A DNA stretch of 64,000 nt from Streptomyces formicae (GTDB lineage: Bacteria > Actinomycetota > Actinomycetes > Streptomycetales > Streptomycetaceae): NCBI RefSeq assembly GCF_002556545.1, contig NZ_CP022685.1:3596001-3660000 (forward strand), written 5' to 3'. This document shows positions 43,385 to 52,699 of this stretch, piece after piece (the first letter of the stretch is position 1; the number at the start of each line of letters is the position of its first letter). The notes under the pieces were generated by a model. The model was not told where the DNA came from. It saw nothing but the letters and a program-made list of their open reading frames with translations, and did not search any database. Position numbers and translations under genes: made by a program.

Positions 43385-44570
43385 AAGGGCCAAGGGTACT
43401 CACGCCCGCCGCGTCCCGGCAGCGGCTGCCCGCGAGAGTCCGCCGGGTACGCGTCGTCACCAGGTGCAGGACGAGCCCCGCCGCCGCGACCGCGGCCGCC
43501 GCCCACGGCAGATCGCGCGGCGCGAGACCCGCGGCCAGGGCGAGACCGGCGAGGGCCGAGCCGACCGCGCTGCCCAGGTAGAGGGCGGAGTTGTTGAGCG
43601 CGAGGGCCACGGTGCCGCGCTCGGCCCGCAGGGCCAGGAGGCGGTGCTGCTGCGGGACCTGGAACGCCCAGCCCGCCGCGCCCCAGACGACGAGCACAGG
43701 GAAGGCGGCGGCGCCCAGCAGCGGCAGGGCGCCGATCGAGACGACCAGGGTCACGACGATCCCCGTCACCAGGGCGACCACCCGGCCCGTGCGGTCCACG
43801 AGGGGCCCGGCGAGCACACTGCCGAGCACCCCGCCGATCCCCCACGCCCACAGGTAGGGCGCCACCGCGCTCTCGCTCACGCCGCCCGACGAGTCGAGCA
43901 CCGGCGCGAGATAGGTGTAGAGGCCGAGGCTGGCCACCGCTCCCAGGAAGGAGACGCCCACCACGGGCAGCACCTTCCGGTCGGCGAGCGCCCCGAGCCG
44001 CGCCCGCACCGGCACCGCGGGCCCCGCGGGCACCTCCGGCAGCCCCACCGCGAGGCCCACGAGCGCGACCGCGCCCAGCGCCGTCACCAGCCACATCGTG
44101 GCCCGCCACGTCGTGTGGTCGGCGAGCAGCACGCCCAGCGGGACACCGAGCACCGTGCCCGAACTCATCCCGCCCATCACCAGCGCGAGCGCACGGCCGC
44201 GGCGCTCCTGACCCGCGAGCGAGGCGGCCGCCGCTGTGGAGAGCGCCGAGTAGACCCCGGCCCCGGCCCCCGCCACGGCGCGCGAGACGAGCAGTACGGC
44301 GAGTCCTGGCGCGAGCGCGGTCAGAGCGTTGCCGAGGGTGAAGACGGCAAGCGCGGCCACGATCAGCGTCCTCGGCCGTACGCCGGACAGGAGACCGGCG
44401 ACGAGCGGCGCGCTCACCGCGTAGGCGAGGGTGAAGACGGTGACCATCTGCCCCGCGAGGGAGACGGTCGTCCCCAGGTCCTTGGCGACGACCGGCAGCA
44501 GCCCGGCCATCACGTAGGCGTCGAGCCCCAGGGTGAAGGACCCCACCATCAACAGCCACACTTTGCGCAC
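43371..44570 (-). CDS. MFS transporter, DHA1 type
   Basis: The 399-residue protein has 12 predicted helices, with LDAYVMAGLLPVVAKDLG at the N-terminus, motif A-like SGVRPRTLI and motif C-like MGGMSSGTVLGVPLGVLLAD, as in arabinose/chloramphenicol-type efflux permeases. The GTG at 44570 is preferred because AAGGGAG lies 9 bases upstream; a TTG three codons earlier abuts that site. It is divergent from a LysR regulator, the classic arrangement for regulator and target. The substrate is unknown. Confidence 0.89.
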   Translation of the reverse strand: MRKVWLLMVGSFTLGLDAYVMAGLLPVVAKDLGTTVSLAGQMVTVFTLAYAVSAPLVAGLLSGVRPRTLIVAALAVFTLGNALTALAPGLAVLLVSRAVAGAGAGVYSALSTAAAASLAGQERRGRALALVMGGMSSGTVLGVPLGVLLADHTTWRATMWLVTALGAVALVGLAVGLPEVPAGPAVPVRARLGALADRKVLPVVGVSFLGAVASLGLYTYLAPVLDSSGGVSESAVAPYLWAWGIGGVLGSVLAGPLVDRTGRVVALVTGIVVTLVVSIGALPLLGAAAFPVLVVWGAAGWAFQVPQQHRLLALRAERGTVALALNNSALYLGSAVGSALAGLALAAGLAPRDLPWAAAAVAAAGLVLHLVTTRTRRTLAGSRCRDAAGVSTLGPYEHS

Positions 44571-44671
44571 GCGACTCAACTCCCTTGCTTCCGCACGCCG
44601 TTTCCCCGGACCGTAGGCAGCCTCCGGATCGCGGGGGAAATGCGCGCGAGGTGCACTTATGCTCGGGAGGC

Positions 44672-45565
44672 ATGAATGACGTACACGCTGCGGAGCAGCC
44701 GCGCACGGAGGCCGTGGAGCTGCGGCACCTGCGCGGCTTCCTCGCCGTCGCCGACGAGTTGAGCTTCACGCACGCCGCCGACCGGCTCCGCGTCGGACAG
44801 CCCGCGCTGACCCGCACCGTGCGCGCCCTGGAGGAGAGCATCGGGACGCGGCTGCTCGACCGGACCACGCGCCAGGTCGCGCTGACCGACGCGGGGCGCC
44901 GCCTGCGCGACGACCTCGCACCGCTCCTGACCCGCATCGACACCACCCTGCGCACCGCGGCGGGCGCCGAACCGCCCCTGCTCAGGCTCGGCTTCACCTC
45001 GGTCCTGCCCGAGACGTGCGTCCCGCTGACCGCCGCCTTCAAGGCGGCGACCGGCGCGGGCGTCCGCCTGGTGCGGCGCGACGCCCCGCTCGCGGGCCTG
45101 GCGTCGGGCGCCTGCGACGTGGCGGTCGTACGCGGCGAGATCCCGCCGGACAGCCCGGTGCGCTCGCGCCTCCTGCTGCGCGAGCCCCGCACCGCGGTCG
45201 TCGCCCGCGGCGCCGCCGAGCTCGCGGGCCGCCGCGTGGTCGACTGGTCGGAGCTCGCCGAACTGCCGCTGGTCGTCAACACGGTGACCGGCGCGACCCG
45301 CCCGGAGCTGTGGCCCGAGGGCCGCCGCCCCCGCATCGCCTGCACGGCCGACAACTTCGACGAATGGCTGGAGGCGGTCGCCGCGGGCCACGGCGTGGGC
45401 GTGGCCACCGAGCCGGTCGCGCGCAGGCACTCCCACCCGTCACTGCGCTACGTACGCCTGAAGAACGCCCCGCCCGTGAGCGTGCACCTCGCGGTGCCGG
45501 CGCGGGACGCCCATCCCCTGGCCGAGCGCTATCTGGCTCAGTTCAGCGACGGGTCGTCCGGGTAG
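44672..45565 (+). CDS. LysR-family regulator
   Basis: The 297-residue protein has an N-terminal winged HTH (ELRHLRGFLAVADELSFTHAADRLRVGQPALTRTVRALEESIGTRLLDRTTRQVALT) and a periplasmic-binding-like effector domain (LRLGFTSVLPETCVPLTAAF...). GGGAGG stands very close to the ATG at 44672. It is divergent from the MFS gene across about 100 bases and probably controls it. Its 3' end overlaps the convergent YqgE gene by 28 bases. Confidence 0.92.
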   Translation: MNDVHAAEQPRTEAVELRHLRGFLAVADELSFTHAADRLRVGQPALTRTVRALEESIGTRLLDRTTRQVALTDAGRRLRDDLAPLLTRIDTTLRTAAGAEPPLLRLGFTSVLPETCVPLTAAFKAATGAGVRLVRRDAPLAGLASGACDVAVVRGEIPPDSPVRSRLLLREPRTAVVARGAAELAGRRVVDWSELAELPLVVNTVTGATRPELWPEGRRPRIACTADNFDEWLEAVAAGHGVGVATEPVARRHSHPSLRYVRLKNAPPVSVHLAVPARDAHPLAERYLAQFSDGSSG

Positions 45566-46137
45566 GTCGCCACCATCGCGAGCTCGCTGCGCTGGCGCCG
45601 GAGCACCGCGCGCCACAGCTGCTCGGGGTCGGGCGACGAGACGTCGCCCGGCTCCGACTCCACCACGTACCAGGCGCCCTCGCCCAGCTCGTCCTCCAGC
45701 TGGCCCGGGCCCCAGCCCGAGTAGCCCGCGAAGATGCGGAGCGAGCCGAGGGCGGAGGCGAGCAGCTCGGGCGGGGTCTCCAGGTCCACCAGGCCGATCG
45801 CGCCGTGCACCCGGCGGAAGCCGATGGGTTCCCCCTTGACCGCGCGCCGCCGCGACACCGGGGACAGGCCCTCGTCGCCGGGGATCACCGCGACGCCGAG
45901 CGCCGAGTCGAGCGAGACGGGCCCGCCCTGGAAGACGACGCCCGGCGTCCCCGCGAGATCGCCCCAGCCCTCCAGGATGTCGGCGACGTCCACCGGCGTG
46001 GGCCGGTTGAGGACCACGCCGAGCGAGCCCTCCTCGTCGTGGTCGAGGAGCAGCACCACCGCGCGGTCGAAGTTCGGGTCCGCCAGGGCAGGCGTGGCCA
46101 CGAGCAGCCGCCCTGTGAGCGAGGACACCTCCGTCAT
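45538..46137 (-). CDS. YqgE/AlgH family protein (DUF179)
   Basis: The 199-residue protein has LTGRLLVATPALADPNFDRAVVLLLDHDEEGSLGVVLNRPTPV and GGPVSLDSALGV, then IFAGYSGWGPGQLEDELGEGAWYVV, all hallmarks of the family. The function is not established; in pseudomonads AlgH was linked to alginate control. The ATG at 46137 (TEVSSLTG) gives the conserved N-terminus. Confidence 0.92.
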   Translation of the reverse strand: MTEVSSLTGRLLVATPALADPNFDRAVVLLLDHDEEGSLGVVLNRPTPVDVADILEGWGDLAGTPGVVFQGGPVSLDSALGVAVIPGDEGLSPVSRRRAVKGEPIGFRRVHGAIGLVDLETPPELLASALGSLRIFAGYSGWGPGQLEDELGEGAWYVVESEPGDVSSPDPEQLWRAVLRRQRSELAMVATYPDDPSLN

Positions 46138-46390
46138 GAACGACATGATCCCGCATCTTCGCCCTGCGCGGGGAGGCAATGGCGGTACGTGAGCCAACGC
46201 AGTTCAGGGCGCATGAGCGCATCCGGAGCGCACATCGGAGCCAGTGACCCGGAGTGTCCGGTTCCGCACAGTTCGTGTTGTGGCGAACTCATGACGTGTT
46301 TCGGGCCCCCTCGGCCTTACAAAAGGGGGGTACGCGGCCATTACGCTTGCCCTTTGGTCCCCCCGTCCATCCAATCGGAACGCGAGATTC

Positions 46391-47731
46391 ATGACCGTCA
46401 CCGACGATGTCCTGCTTGTCCACGGCGGAACCCCGCTTGAGGGCGAGATCCGTGTCCGCGGCGCGAAGAACCTCGTGCCCAAGGCCATGGTCGCCGCGCT
46501 GCTCGGCAGCGCCCCGAGCCGGCTGCGCAATGTCCCCGACATCCGGGACGTCCGAGTCGTACGCGGCCTGCTGCAGCTGCACGGCGTGACGGTCCGTCCC
46601 GGTGAGCAGCCGGGCGAGCTCATCATGGACCCGTCGCACGTGGAGAGCGCGAACGTCGCCGACATCGACGCCCACGCCGGCTCCTCGCGCATCCCGATCC
46701 TCTTCTGCGGCCCGCTCCTGCACCGCCTCGGGCACGCCTTCATCCCCGGCCTCGGCGGCTGCGACATCGGCGGCCGCCCGATCGACTTCCACTTCGAGGT
46801 GCTCCGCCAGTTCGGCGCGACCATCGAGAAGCGCGAGGGCGGCCAGTACCTGGAGGCCCCGCAGCGGCTGCGCGGCACGAAGATCAAGCTGCCGTACCCC
46901 TCCGTGGGCGCCACCGAGCAGGTCCTGCTCACCGCCGTGCTCGCCGAGGGTGTGACCGAGCTCTCGAACGCCGCGGTCGAGCCGGAGATCGAGGACCTGA
47001 TCTGCGTCCTGCAGAAAATGGGCGCGATCATCGCCATGGACACCGACAGGACCATAAGGGTCACCGGTGTCGACAGCCTCGGCGGCTACAACCACCACGC
47101 CCTCTCGGACCGTCTGGAGGCCGCTTCCTGGGCTTCCGCGGCCCTGGCGACCGAAGGCAACGTCTACGTCCGCGGCGCCCAGCAGCGCTCGATGATGACG
47201 TTCCTGAACACCTACCGGAAGGTGGGCGGTGCCTTCGAGATCGACGACGAGGGCATCCGCTTCTGGCACCCGGGCGGCTCGCTCAACGCGATCGCCCTGG
47301 AGACGGACGTGCACCCCGGCTTCCAGACCGACTGGCAGCAGCCGCTCGTGGTCGCCCTGACGCAGGCCGCGGGCCTCTCCATCGTCCACGAGACGGTCTA
47401 CGAGTCCCGGCTCGGCTTCACCTCGGCGCTCAACCAGATGGGCGCGCACATCCAGCTCTACCGCGAGTGCCTGGGCGGCTCCGACTGCCGCTTCGGCCAG
47501 CGCAACTTCCTGCACTCGGCGGTCGTCAGCGGCCCCACCAAGCTGCAGGGCGCCGACCTGGTCATCCCCGACCTGCGCGGCGGCTTCTCGTACCTGATCG
47601 CGGCCCTCGCGGCACAGGGCACGTCCCGCGTGCACGGCATCGACCTGATCAACCGCGGCTACGAGAACTTCATGGACAAGCTCGTGGAGCTGGGCGCGAA
47701 GGTCGAACTCCCGGGCAAGCCGGCGCTGTAG
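46391..47731 (+). CDS. murA: UDP-N-acetylglucosamine 1-carboxyvinyltransferase (MurA)
   Basis: The 446-residue enzyme catalyses the first committed step of peptidoglycan synthesis, transferring enolpyruvate to UDP-GlcNAc. EPSP-synthase-type repeats are visible (IRVRGAKNLVPKAMVAALLGS, VGATEQVLLTAVLAEG, DLRGGFSYLIAALAAQG). The active-site loop is GLGGCDIGGRP with Cys124, so classical fosfomycin sensitivity is expected. A strong bidirectional terminator follows, shared with the convergent HU gene. Upstream, 250 bases separate it from the divergent YqgE gene. Confidence 0.96.
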   Translation: MTVTDDVLLVHGGTPLEGEIRVRGAKNLVPKAMVAALLGSAPSRLRNVPDIRDVRVVRGLLQLHGVTVRPGEQPGELIMDPSHVESANVADIDAHAGSSRIPILFCGPLLHRLGHAFIPGLGGCDIGGRPIDFHFEVLRQFGATIEKREGGQYLEAPQRLRGTKIKLPYPSVGATEQVLLTAVLAEGVTELSNAAVEPEIEDLICVLQKMGAIIAMDTDRTIRVTGVDSLGGYNHHALSDRLEAASWASAALATEGNVYVRGAQQRSMMTFLNTYRKVGGAFEIDDEGIRFWHPGGSLNAIALETDVHPGFQTDWQQPLVVALTQAAGLSIVHETVYESRLGFTSALNQMGAHIQLYRECLGGSDCRFGQRNFLHSAVVSGPTKLQGADLVIPDLRGGFSYLIAALAAQGTSRVHGIDLINRGYENFMDKLVELGAKVELPGKPAL

Positions 47732-47777
47732 CCGCTTCAGCCCGGCCGGCGTTTGAGGCCATCTTTTAGCGGCACGC

Positions 47778-47815
47778 GAAAGGGGCGGCCACCCAACCGG
47801 GTGGCCGCCCCTTTC
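47778..47815. terminator. Bidirectional terminator between murA and hup
   Basis: Perfect 17-bp stem (47778-47794 with 47799-47815) and an AACC loop, lying between the two convergent stops (47731 and 47828). Just before it stands the common GCCGGCGTTTGAGG Streptomyces repeat (about 47745-47758) and a TTTT run (47764-47767). Confidence 0.9.
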
Positions 47816-47827
47816 AGCTGCTCAGGG

Positions 47828-48109
47828 TTACTTACCCTTAGCCGCTTCCTTCAGCTTGGAACCAGCCGAAACCTTGACGCTGAAACCGGCCGGGATGTTG
47901 ATCGGCTCGCCGGTCTGCGGGTTGCGGGCGGTGCGAGCGGCACGGTGGGTGCGCTCGAAGGTCAGGAAGCCGGGGATGGTGACCTTCTCGTCGCCCTTGG
48001 CAACGATCTCGCCGACGGTCTCGGCGAACGCGGCCAGCACGGCGTCGGCGTCCTTGCGGGTCACCTCGGCGCGGTCGGCCAGCGCGGCCACCAGCTCACT
48101 GCGGTTCAT
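47828..48109 (-). CDS. hup: DNA-binding protein HU
   Basis: The 93-residue histone-like protein has NRSELVAALADRAEVTRKDADAVLAAFAETVGEIVAKGDEKVTIPGFLTFERTHRAARTARNPQTGEPINIPAGFSVKVSAGSKLKEA, with the conserved beta-arm RNPQTGE. It lacks the Lys/Ala/Pro-rich tail of HupS, so it is the vegetative HupA type. GGGAG lies 7 bases before the ATG. Confidence 0.96.
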   Translation of the reverse strand: MNRSELVAALADRAEVTRKDADAVLAAFAETVGEIVAKGDEKVTIPGFLTFERTHRAARTARNPQTGEPINIPAGFSVKVSAGSKLKEAAKGK

Positions 48110-48411
48110 GTTTGTACTCCCGTGTTCTTTTGCCGTTGAGGCGTGCCACGCGGCAGAGCCGCATGATGGGCACAGCTAAGACGATGCTGCCAGGGTCCTT
48201 GGACAGTCCCCGGACCCGGGTCCTACGTCAGACCCTCGCGCCCGATTACGCATCCTGCCCCCACCTGCGGCGGGAAAGCGAATCCGGCGCCCGTGGGGGT
48301 CACACGAAAAGCGTCCGCCGCCCCTCGAAAGAAGGGGCCCGGGGGGCTTGCTTGCTGCCAAGCCACCCTAGAGGGGCCCCTCGGGCCCGCGTCCGGCGAC
48401 GCGCCGTGACG
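48110..48411. promoter_or_regulatory. Intergenic region, malic enzyme 3' end to hup
   Basis: 302 bases hold the hup promoter and the end of the malic enzyme transcript. A 12-base DNA palindrome GAGGGGCCCCTC lies at 48371-48382, about 30 bases past the malic enzyme stop; no gene is visible. Confidence 0.45.
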
Positions 48412-49842
48412 CTAGGCCGTGGGACCCGTCACAGCGGCCCCCGCGGCCTTCGCCGCGGTGCGCACGGCACCGGCCACCGCACCCGCGACCTTGTCGTTGA
48501 AGACGCTGGGGATGATGTAGTTCCGGTTCAGCTCGTCCTCGGCGACGACGTCCGCGAGGGCGCCCGCGGCGGCGAGCATCATCTCCGTGTTGACCGTGCG
48601 CGACTGGGCGTCGAGCAGGCCGCGGAAGACGCCCGGGAAGACCAGGACGTTGTTGATCTGGTTCGGGAAGTCCGAGCGGCCTGTGGCCACGACCGCCGCC
48701 GTCTGGCGGGCGATCGCGGGGTCGACCTCGGGGTCCGGGTTCGCGAGCGCGAACACGATGGCGCCCTCGGCCATGGCCGCCACGTCGTCGCCGTTCAGCA
48801 CGTTCGGGGCGGAGACGCCGATGAAGACGTCGGCGCCGACGACGGCCTCCTTGAGGGTGCCGGTGAGGCCCTCGGGGTTGGTGTTGTCGGCGATCCAGCG
48901 CAGCGGCGAGTCCGCGTCGGCGCTGACGAGGTCCTCGCGGTCGGCGTGCACGACGCCGTGGATGTCGGCCACGACGGCGTTCTTGACGCCCGCGGCGAGC
49001 AACAGCTTGAGGATGGCCGTACCGGCAGCTCCGGCGCCCGACATGACCACGCGGACGTCCCCGATGCCCTTGCCCACCACGCGCAGGGCGTTGGTGAGCG
49101 CGGCCAGGACGACGATCGCGGTGCCGTGCTGGTCGTCGTGGAAGACGGGGATGTCGAGGGCCTCGCGCAGGCGTGCCTCGATCTCGAAGCAGCGGGGCGC
49201 GGAGATGTCCTCCAGGTTGATGCCCGCGAAGCCGGGGGCGATGGCCTTGACGATCTCGACGATGGCGTCGGTGTCCTGGGTGTCCAGGCAGAGCGGCCAG
49301 GCGTCGATGCCCGCGAAGCGCTTGAAGAGGGCCGCCTTGCCCTCCATGACCGGCAGGGCGGCCTTCGGGCCGATGTTGCCGAGGCCGAGAACGGCCGATC
49401 CGTCCGTTACGACCGCAACGGAATTGCGCTTGATGGTGAGGCGCCGCGCGTCCTCGGGGTTCTCGGCGATCGCCATGCAGACCCGGGCGACGCCCGGGGT
49501 GTAGATCATGGAGAGGTCGTCACGGTTCCTGATGGGGTGCTTGGACGCCATCTCGATCTTGCCGCCGAGGTGCATCAGGAACGTACGGTCGGAGACCTTG
49601 CCGAGGGTGACGCCCTCGATGGTGCGCAGCTGCTCGACGATCTCGTCGGCGTGCGTCGTGGAGGTCGCCGCGATCGTGACGTCGATCCGCAGCATCTCGT
49701 GGCCTGAGGCCGTGACGTCGAGGCCGGTGACCGAGCCCCCGGATGACTCGACGGCCGTGGTGAGCTGGGAGACCGCGGTTCCGCTCGCGGGCACCTCCAG
49801 CCGGACCGTCATCGAGTAGGAGACGCTGGGCGCCGTTGCCAT
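48412..49842 (-). CDS. NAD-dependent malic enzyme with ACT-like N-terminal domain
   Basis: The 476-residue enzyme decarboxylates malate to pyruvate. Residues about 1-90 form an ACT-like domain (SYSMTVRLEVPASGTAVSQL... TIEGVTLGKVSDRT). The catalytic part has YTPGVARVCMAIAENPEDA, KRNSVAVVTDGSAVLGLGNIGPKAALPVMEGKA, the metal-binding DDQHGTAIVVLAAL and the dinucleotide motif MSGAGAAGTAILKLL. Synteny with S. coelicolor favours the NAD-dependent isoenzyme. GAGGAAG precedes the ATG. Several operator-like dyads lie upstream. Confidence 0.95.
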   Translation of the reverse strand: MATAPSVSYSMTVRLEVPASGTAVSQLTTAVESSGGSVTGLDVTASGHEMLRIDVTIAATSTTHADEIVEQLRTIEGVTLGKVSDRTFLMHLGGKIEMASKHPIRNRDDLSMIYTPGVARVCMAIAENPEDARRLTIKRNSVAVVTDGSAVLGLGNIGPKAALPVMEGKAALFKRFAGIDAWPLCLDTQDTDAIVEIVKAIAPGFAGINLEDISAPRCFEIEARLREALDIPVFHDDQHGTAIVVLAALTNALRVVGKGIGDVRVVMSGAGAAGTAILKLLLAAGVKNAVVADIHGVVHADREDLVSADADSPLRWIADNTNPEGLTGTLKEAVVGADVFIGVSAPNVLNGDDVAAMAEGAIVFALANPDPEVDPAIARQTAAVVATGRSDFPNQINNVLVFPGVFRGLLDAQSRTVNTEMMLAAAGALADVVAEDELNRNYIIPSVFNDKVAGAVAGAVRTAAKAAGAAVTGPTA

Positions 49843-50232
49843 GGCCGACTTCCTCTGCTTTCACCTTGTAGCTCTTGCCGTCCGATGGTCGCACCTACCG
49901 CCGAGTACGTGGTAGCCGCCCCGGATTGAGAACGTTTTGTTCACCGGCCAGTGCGCTGCGTTTTTGGAAACCTGTTTCCACCATACGAGAAGTTGAGGCT
50001 TCTCGGAAGGGGCCTCCGGGAAACGAGAAGAGGTCCACGTCACGGTGTGACGTGGACCTCTTCCGTTCGTTCAATGACACCGACCCGCCATGCTCGCCTC
50101 GCGGCAAGTGGTCGCTCGTAGCGACGAAGGTTGGGCCCGGGGGCTTGGATCGGGCCGGTGCCACATCCAAGGTAACAAAGGATCCCCGTAAGGCAATTCC
50201 CGTCCCGGCGGGCAAAAGTGTTCTCTCGTCCG
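49843..50232. promoter_or_regulatory. Dyad-rich region upstream of malic enzyme
   Basis: 390 bases without a gene. From left to right: GAAC/GTTC half-sites (49930-49942), GGAAAC-CT-GTTTCC (49966-49979), CGAGAAG-6-CTTCTCG (49986-50005), and a very strong 17-bp hairpin with a 3-base loop (50027-50063). The first two are operator candidates for the malic enzyme; the last may be the terminator of the helicase transcript 170 bases upstream of it. Confidence 0.6.
50027..50063 (-). terminator. 17-bp perfect hairpin, triloop
   Basis: GAAGAGGTCCACGTCAC pairs with GTGACGTGGACCTCTTC around GGT. It lies between the helicase stop (50233) and the malic enzyme start on the same strand. No T-run follows on the minus strand. 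Confidence 0.6.
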
Positions 50233-52611
50233 TCAGTCGCGCAGCAGGTCCGGCACGCCGTCCTCGTCGGGCTCGTCGCGCTCCCCCGAAAGGACCGTGA
50301 GCTGCTGCGTCGCGCGGGTCAGCGCCACGTACAGGACGCGCAGGCCCGCCGGTGACTCGTCCGCGATCTCCGCGGGCGACACCACGACCGTCGCGTCGTA
50401 CTCCAGGCCCTTGGCCTCCAGGCTGCCCAGCGCCACCACCCGGTCACCGAGCCCGGCGAGCCAGCGGGCCGCCTGCTCGCGGCGGTTCATCGCCACGACG
50501 ACACCGACCGTGCCGTCGACCCGGTCGAGGAGCAGCGCCGCCTCCTCGCGCACCGAGCGGGCCAGGTCGCCGTCCCGTACGACGGAGAAGCGCGGCCGCA
50601 GACCGGTCGAACGTACGGCCGAGGGGGACTGGGAGCCCGGCATCGCGAGCGCCAGGACCTTGGCGGCCAGCTCCGCGATCTCGGCGGGGTTGCGGTAGTT
50701 GACGGTGAGCGTGAAGCGGCGGCGCGGGCGGGTGCCGAGCGCCTCGTCGCGGGCCTGGCCCGCCTCGTCCGGGTCGGACCAGGAGGACTGCGCGGGGTCT
50801 CCGACGACCGTCCAGGTGGCGTGCCTGCCCCGGCGGCCGACCATGCGCCACTGCATGGGGGTCAGGTCCTGCGCCTCGTCCACGATGACGTGGGCGTACT
50901 CGGTGCGCTCCGCGGCGAGCCGCTCGGCGCGCTCGCGCTGGGACTCCTCGCGCTGCGGCATCAGCTCTTCGAGCCCGGTGAGCAGGTCGAGGGGGTCCAG
51001 GTCGCGCTTCTTCTTGGGCCGGTGCGGGGTGCCGAGGATCGCCTGCAACTCGTCGAGCAGCGCCACGTCGTGCACGGAGAGGCCGTCGCGCTTGAGGGAG
51101 CGGGCGACCTTGCGGACCTCCGCGGGGTTCAGGACGCGGCGGGCCCAACGGCCAAGGCGCCGCTCGTCCGACATCGCCGAGAGCACGCCGCGCGGGGTGA
51201 GCTCGGGCCACCAGGCGTCCAGGAAGCGGAGGAAGTCGTCCTCGGAGGAGACGTCGTCGTCGAAGGACGAGCGCAGCTCCGCGGCGAGTTCGGGGTCCGT
51301 GTGGCGGCCCGCGGAGCCGGACTGCGACCACAGGGCGTCGAGCAGGAGCTTGCGGGCGCGCGGGCGCAGCAGGTTGACGGGGGCCGTGCCGCCGAGCGCG
51401 TTGCGGCGGATGCGGTTCAGCTGGTCGGCGTCCAGTTCGAGGCGGCGGCCGAAGGCGACGACGCGCAGACGGCCGGTGTCGACCCGGCGCGCCTGGTCCT
51501 CGGGCTCGTCCTCCTCGCCGAAGGCGAGCTGCCCGTCCTCCGCAGCAGGCGGCGACGGGACCGCCGCGCCGCCCTCCCCGCCGTGTTCGAGAGCCCCCCG
51601 CGCGGCCTTCCTGAGGACGTTCAGCATCCGCGACGAACCCTTGGCCCTGGCCACCGCGGGAGAGTCGTAGAGCGTGGCCTCCACGCCGTCGACCAGGGAG
51701 CCGACCGCGCGGATCGCGACCTGGCCCTCCTCGCCGAGGGAGGGCAGCACGCCCTCGGTGTAGGCGACGAGGAGCGGGGTCGGCGAGACGATGAGGATGC
51801 CGCCCGCGTACCTGCGGCGGTCCTGGTAGAGGAGGTAGGCCGCGCGGTGCAGCGCGACCGCCGTCTTGCCGGTGCCGGGGCCGCCCTCCACGTACGTCAC
51901 CGAGGCCGCGGGCGCGCGGATCACCATGTCCTGCTCGGCCTGGATGGACGCGACGATGTCGCGCATGGTGTGGCTGCGGGCCTGGCCGAGCGCGGCCATC
52001 AGGGCGCCGTCGCCGATCACCGGGAGCTCCTCGCCCTTGAGCAGGGCGGTGATCTCCGGGCGCATCAGGTCGTCCTCGACGCCGAGGACCTTGCGGCCCT
52101 TGGAGCGGATGACGCGGCGGCGCACGACCCGGCCGGGATCGACCGGGGTCGAGCGGTAGAAGGGCGCGGCCGCGGGCGCCCGCCAGTCGATGACCAGCGG
52201 GGAGTAGTCCGCGTCCAGGACACCGATGCGGCCGATGTGCAGGGTCTCGGCGATGTCGGCCGTGTTGTTCTCGCGGACGGCGCCCTCGGCGGGCTCGACC
52301 GCGGTGTACGCGCCGTCGGGGCCCTTCTTGCCGTCCTTGCCCTGGAGCAGGTCGATGCGCCCGAAGAGGAAGTCCTCGAACTCGTTGTTGAGGCGGTTGA
52401 GATGGACCCCGGCGCGGAAGACCTGCGCGTCGCGCTCGGCGAGCGCTCCCGGCGTACCCACCTGGGAGCGCTTGGCAGCGTCGTTCATCAGGAACTCGGC
52501 CTCGTGGATCTTCTCCTCGAGACGCCGGTAGACCTGGTCGAGATGTTCCTGTTCGACACTGATCTCCCGGTCGCGTGTGCCTGACGGCATTACTGCGTTG
52601 ACGTCGGCCAC
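50233..52611 (-). CDS. helD: HelD-like superfamily 1 helicase, RNA polymerase associated
   Basis: The 792-residue protein has an N-terminal antiparallel coiled coil (DREISVEQEHLDQVYRRLEEKIHEAEFLMNDA, about 15-60), Walker A GGPGTGKTAVALHRAAYLLY, the HelD-specific insert, UvrD-type motif II HVIVDEAQDLTPMQWRM, and motif VI-like VALTRATQQLTVL. This is the layout of actinobacterial HelD, which binds and recycles RNA polymerase; related HelR proteins release rifamycins. The GTG at 52611 is chosen because AAAGGGG lies 5 bases upstream. It lies 88 bases after the anti-sigma gene on the same strand, so co-expression with the sigma factor is possible. Confidence 0.88.
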   Translation of the reverse strand: MADVNAVMPSGTRDREISVEQEHLDQVYRRLEEKIHEAEFLMNDAAKRSQVGTPGALAERDAQVFRAGVHLNRLNNEFEDFLFGRIDLLQGKDGKKGPDGAYTAVEPAEGAVRENNTADIAETLHIGRIGVLDADYSPLVIDWRAPAAAPFYRSTPVDPGRVVRRRVIRSKGRKVLGVEDDLMRPEITALLKGEELPVIGDGALMAALGQARSHTMRDIVASIQAEQDMVIRAPAASVTYVEGGPGTGKTAVALHRAAYLLYQDRRRYAGGILIVSPTPLLVAYTEGVLPSLGEEGQVAIRAVGSLVDGVEATLYDSPAVARAKGSSRMLNVLRKAARGALEHGGEGGAAVPSPPAAEDGQLAFGEEDEPEDQARRVDTGRLRVVAFGRRLELDADQLNRIRRNALGGTAPVNLLRPRARKLLLDALWSQSGSAGRHTDPELAAELRSSFDDDVSSEDDFLRFLDAWWPELTPRGVLSAMSDERRLGRWARRVLNPAEVRKVARSLKRDGLSVHDVALLDELQAILGTPHRPKKKRDLDPLDLLTGLEELMPQREESQRERAERLAAERTEYAHVIVDEAQDLTPMQWRMVGRRGRHATWTVVGDPAQSSWSDPDEAGQARDEALGTRPRRRFTLTVNYRNPAEIAELAAKVLALAMPGSQSPSAVRSTGLRPRFSVVRDGDLARSVREEAALLLDRVDGTVGVVVAMNRREQAARWLAGLGDRVVALGSLEAKGLEYDATVVVSPAEIADESPAGLRVLYVALTRATQQLTVLSGERDEPDEDGVPDLLRD

Positions 52612-52699
52612 CGAGGCCCCTTTCAAGACGTGCTGCTCTCCCGTACTGAGCAGCCGTCCACCGTACGCGAAAGGGGCCCCCCTTGTGCACTCCCGCGCG

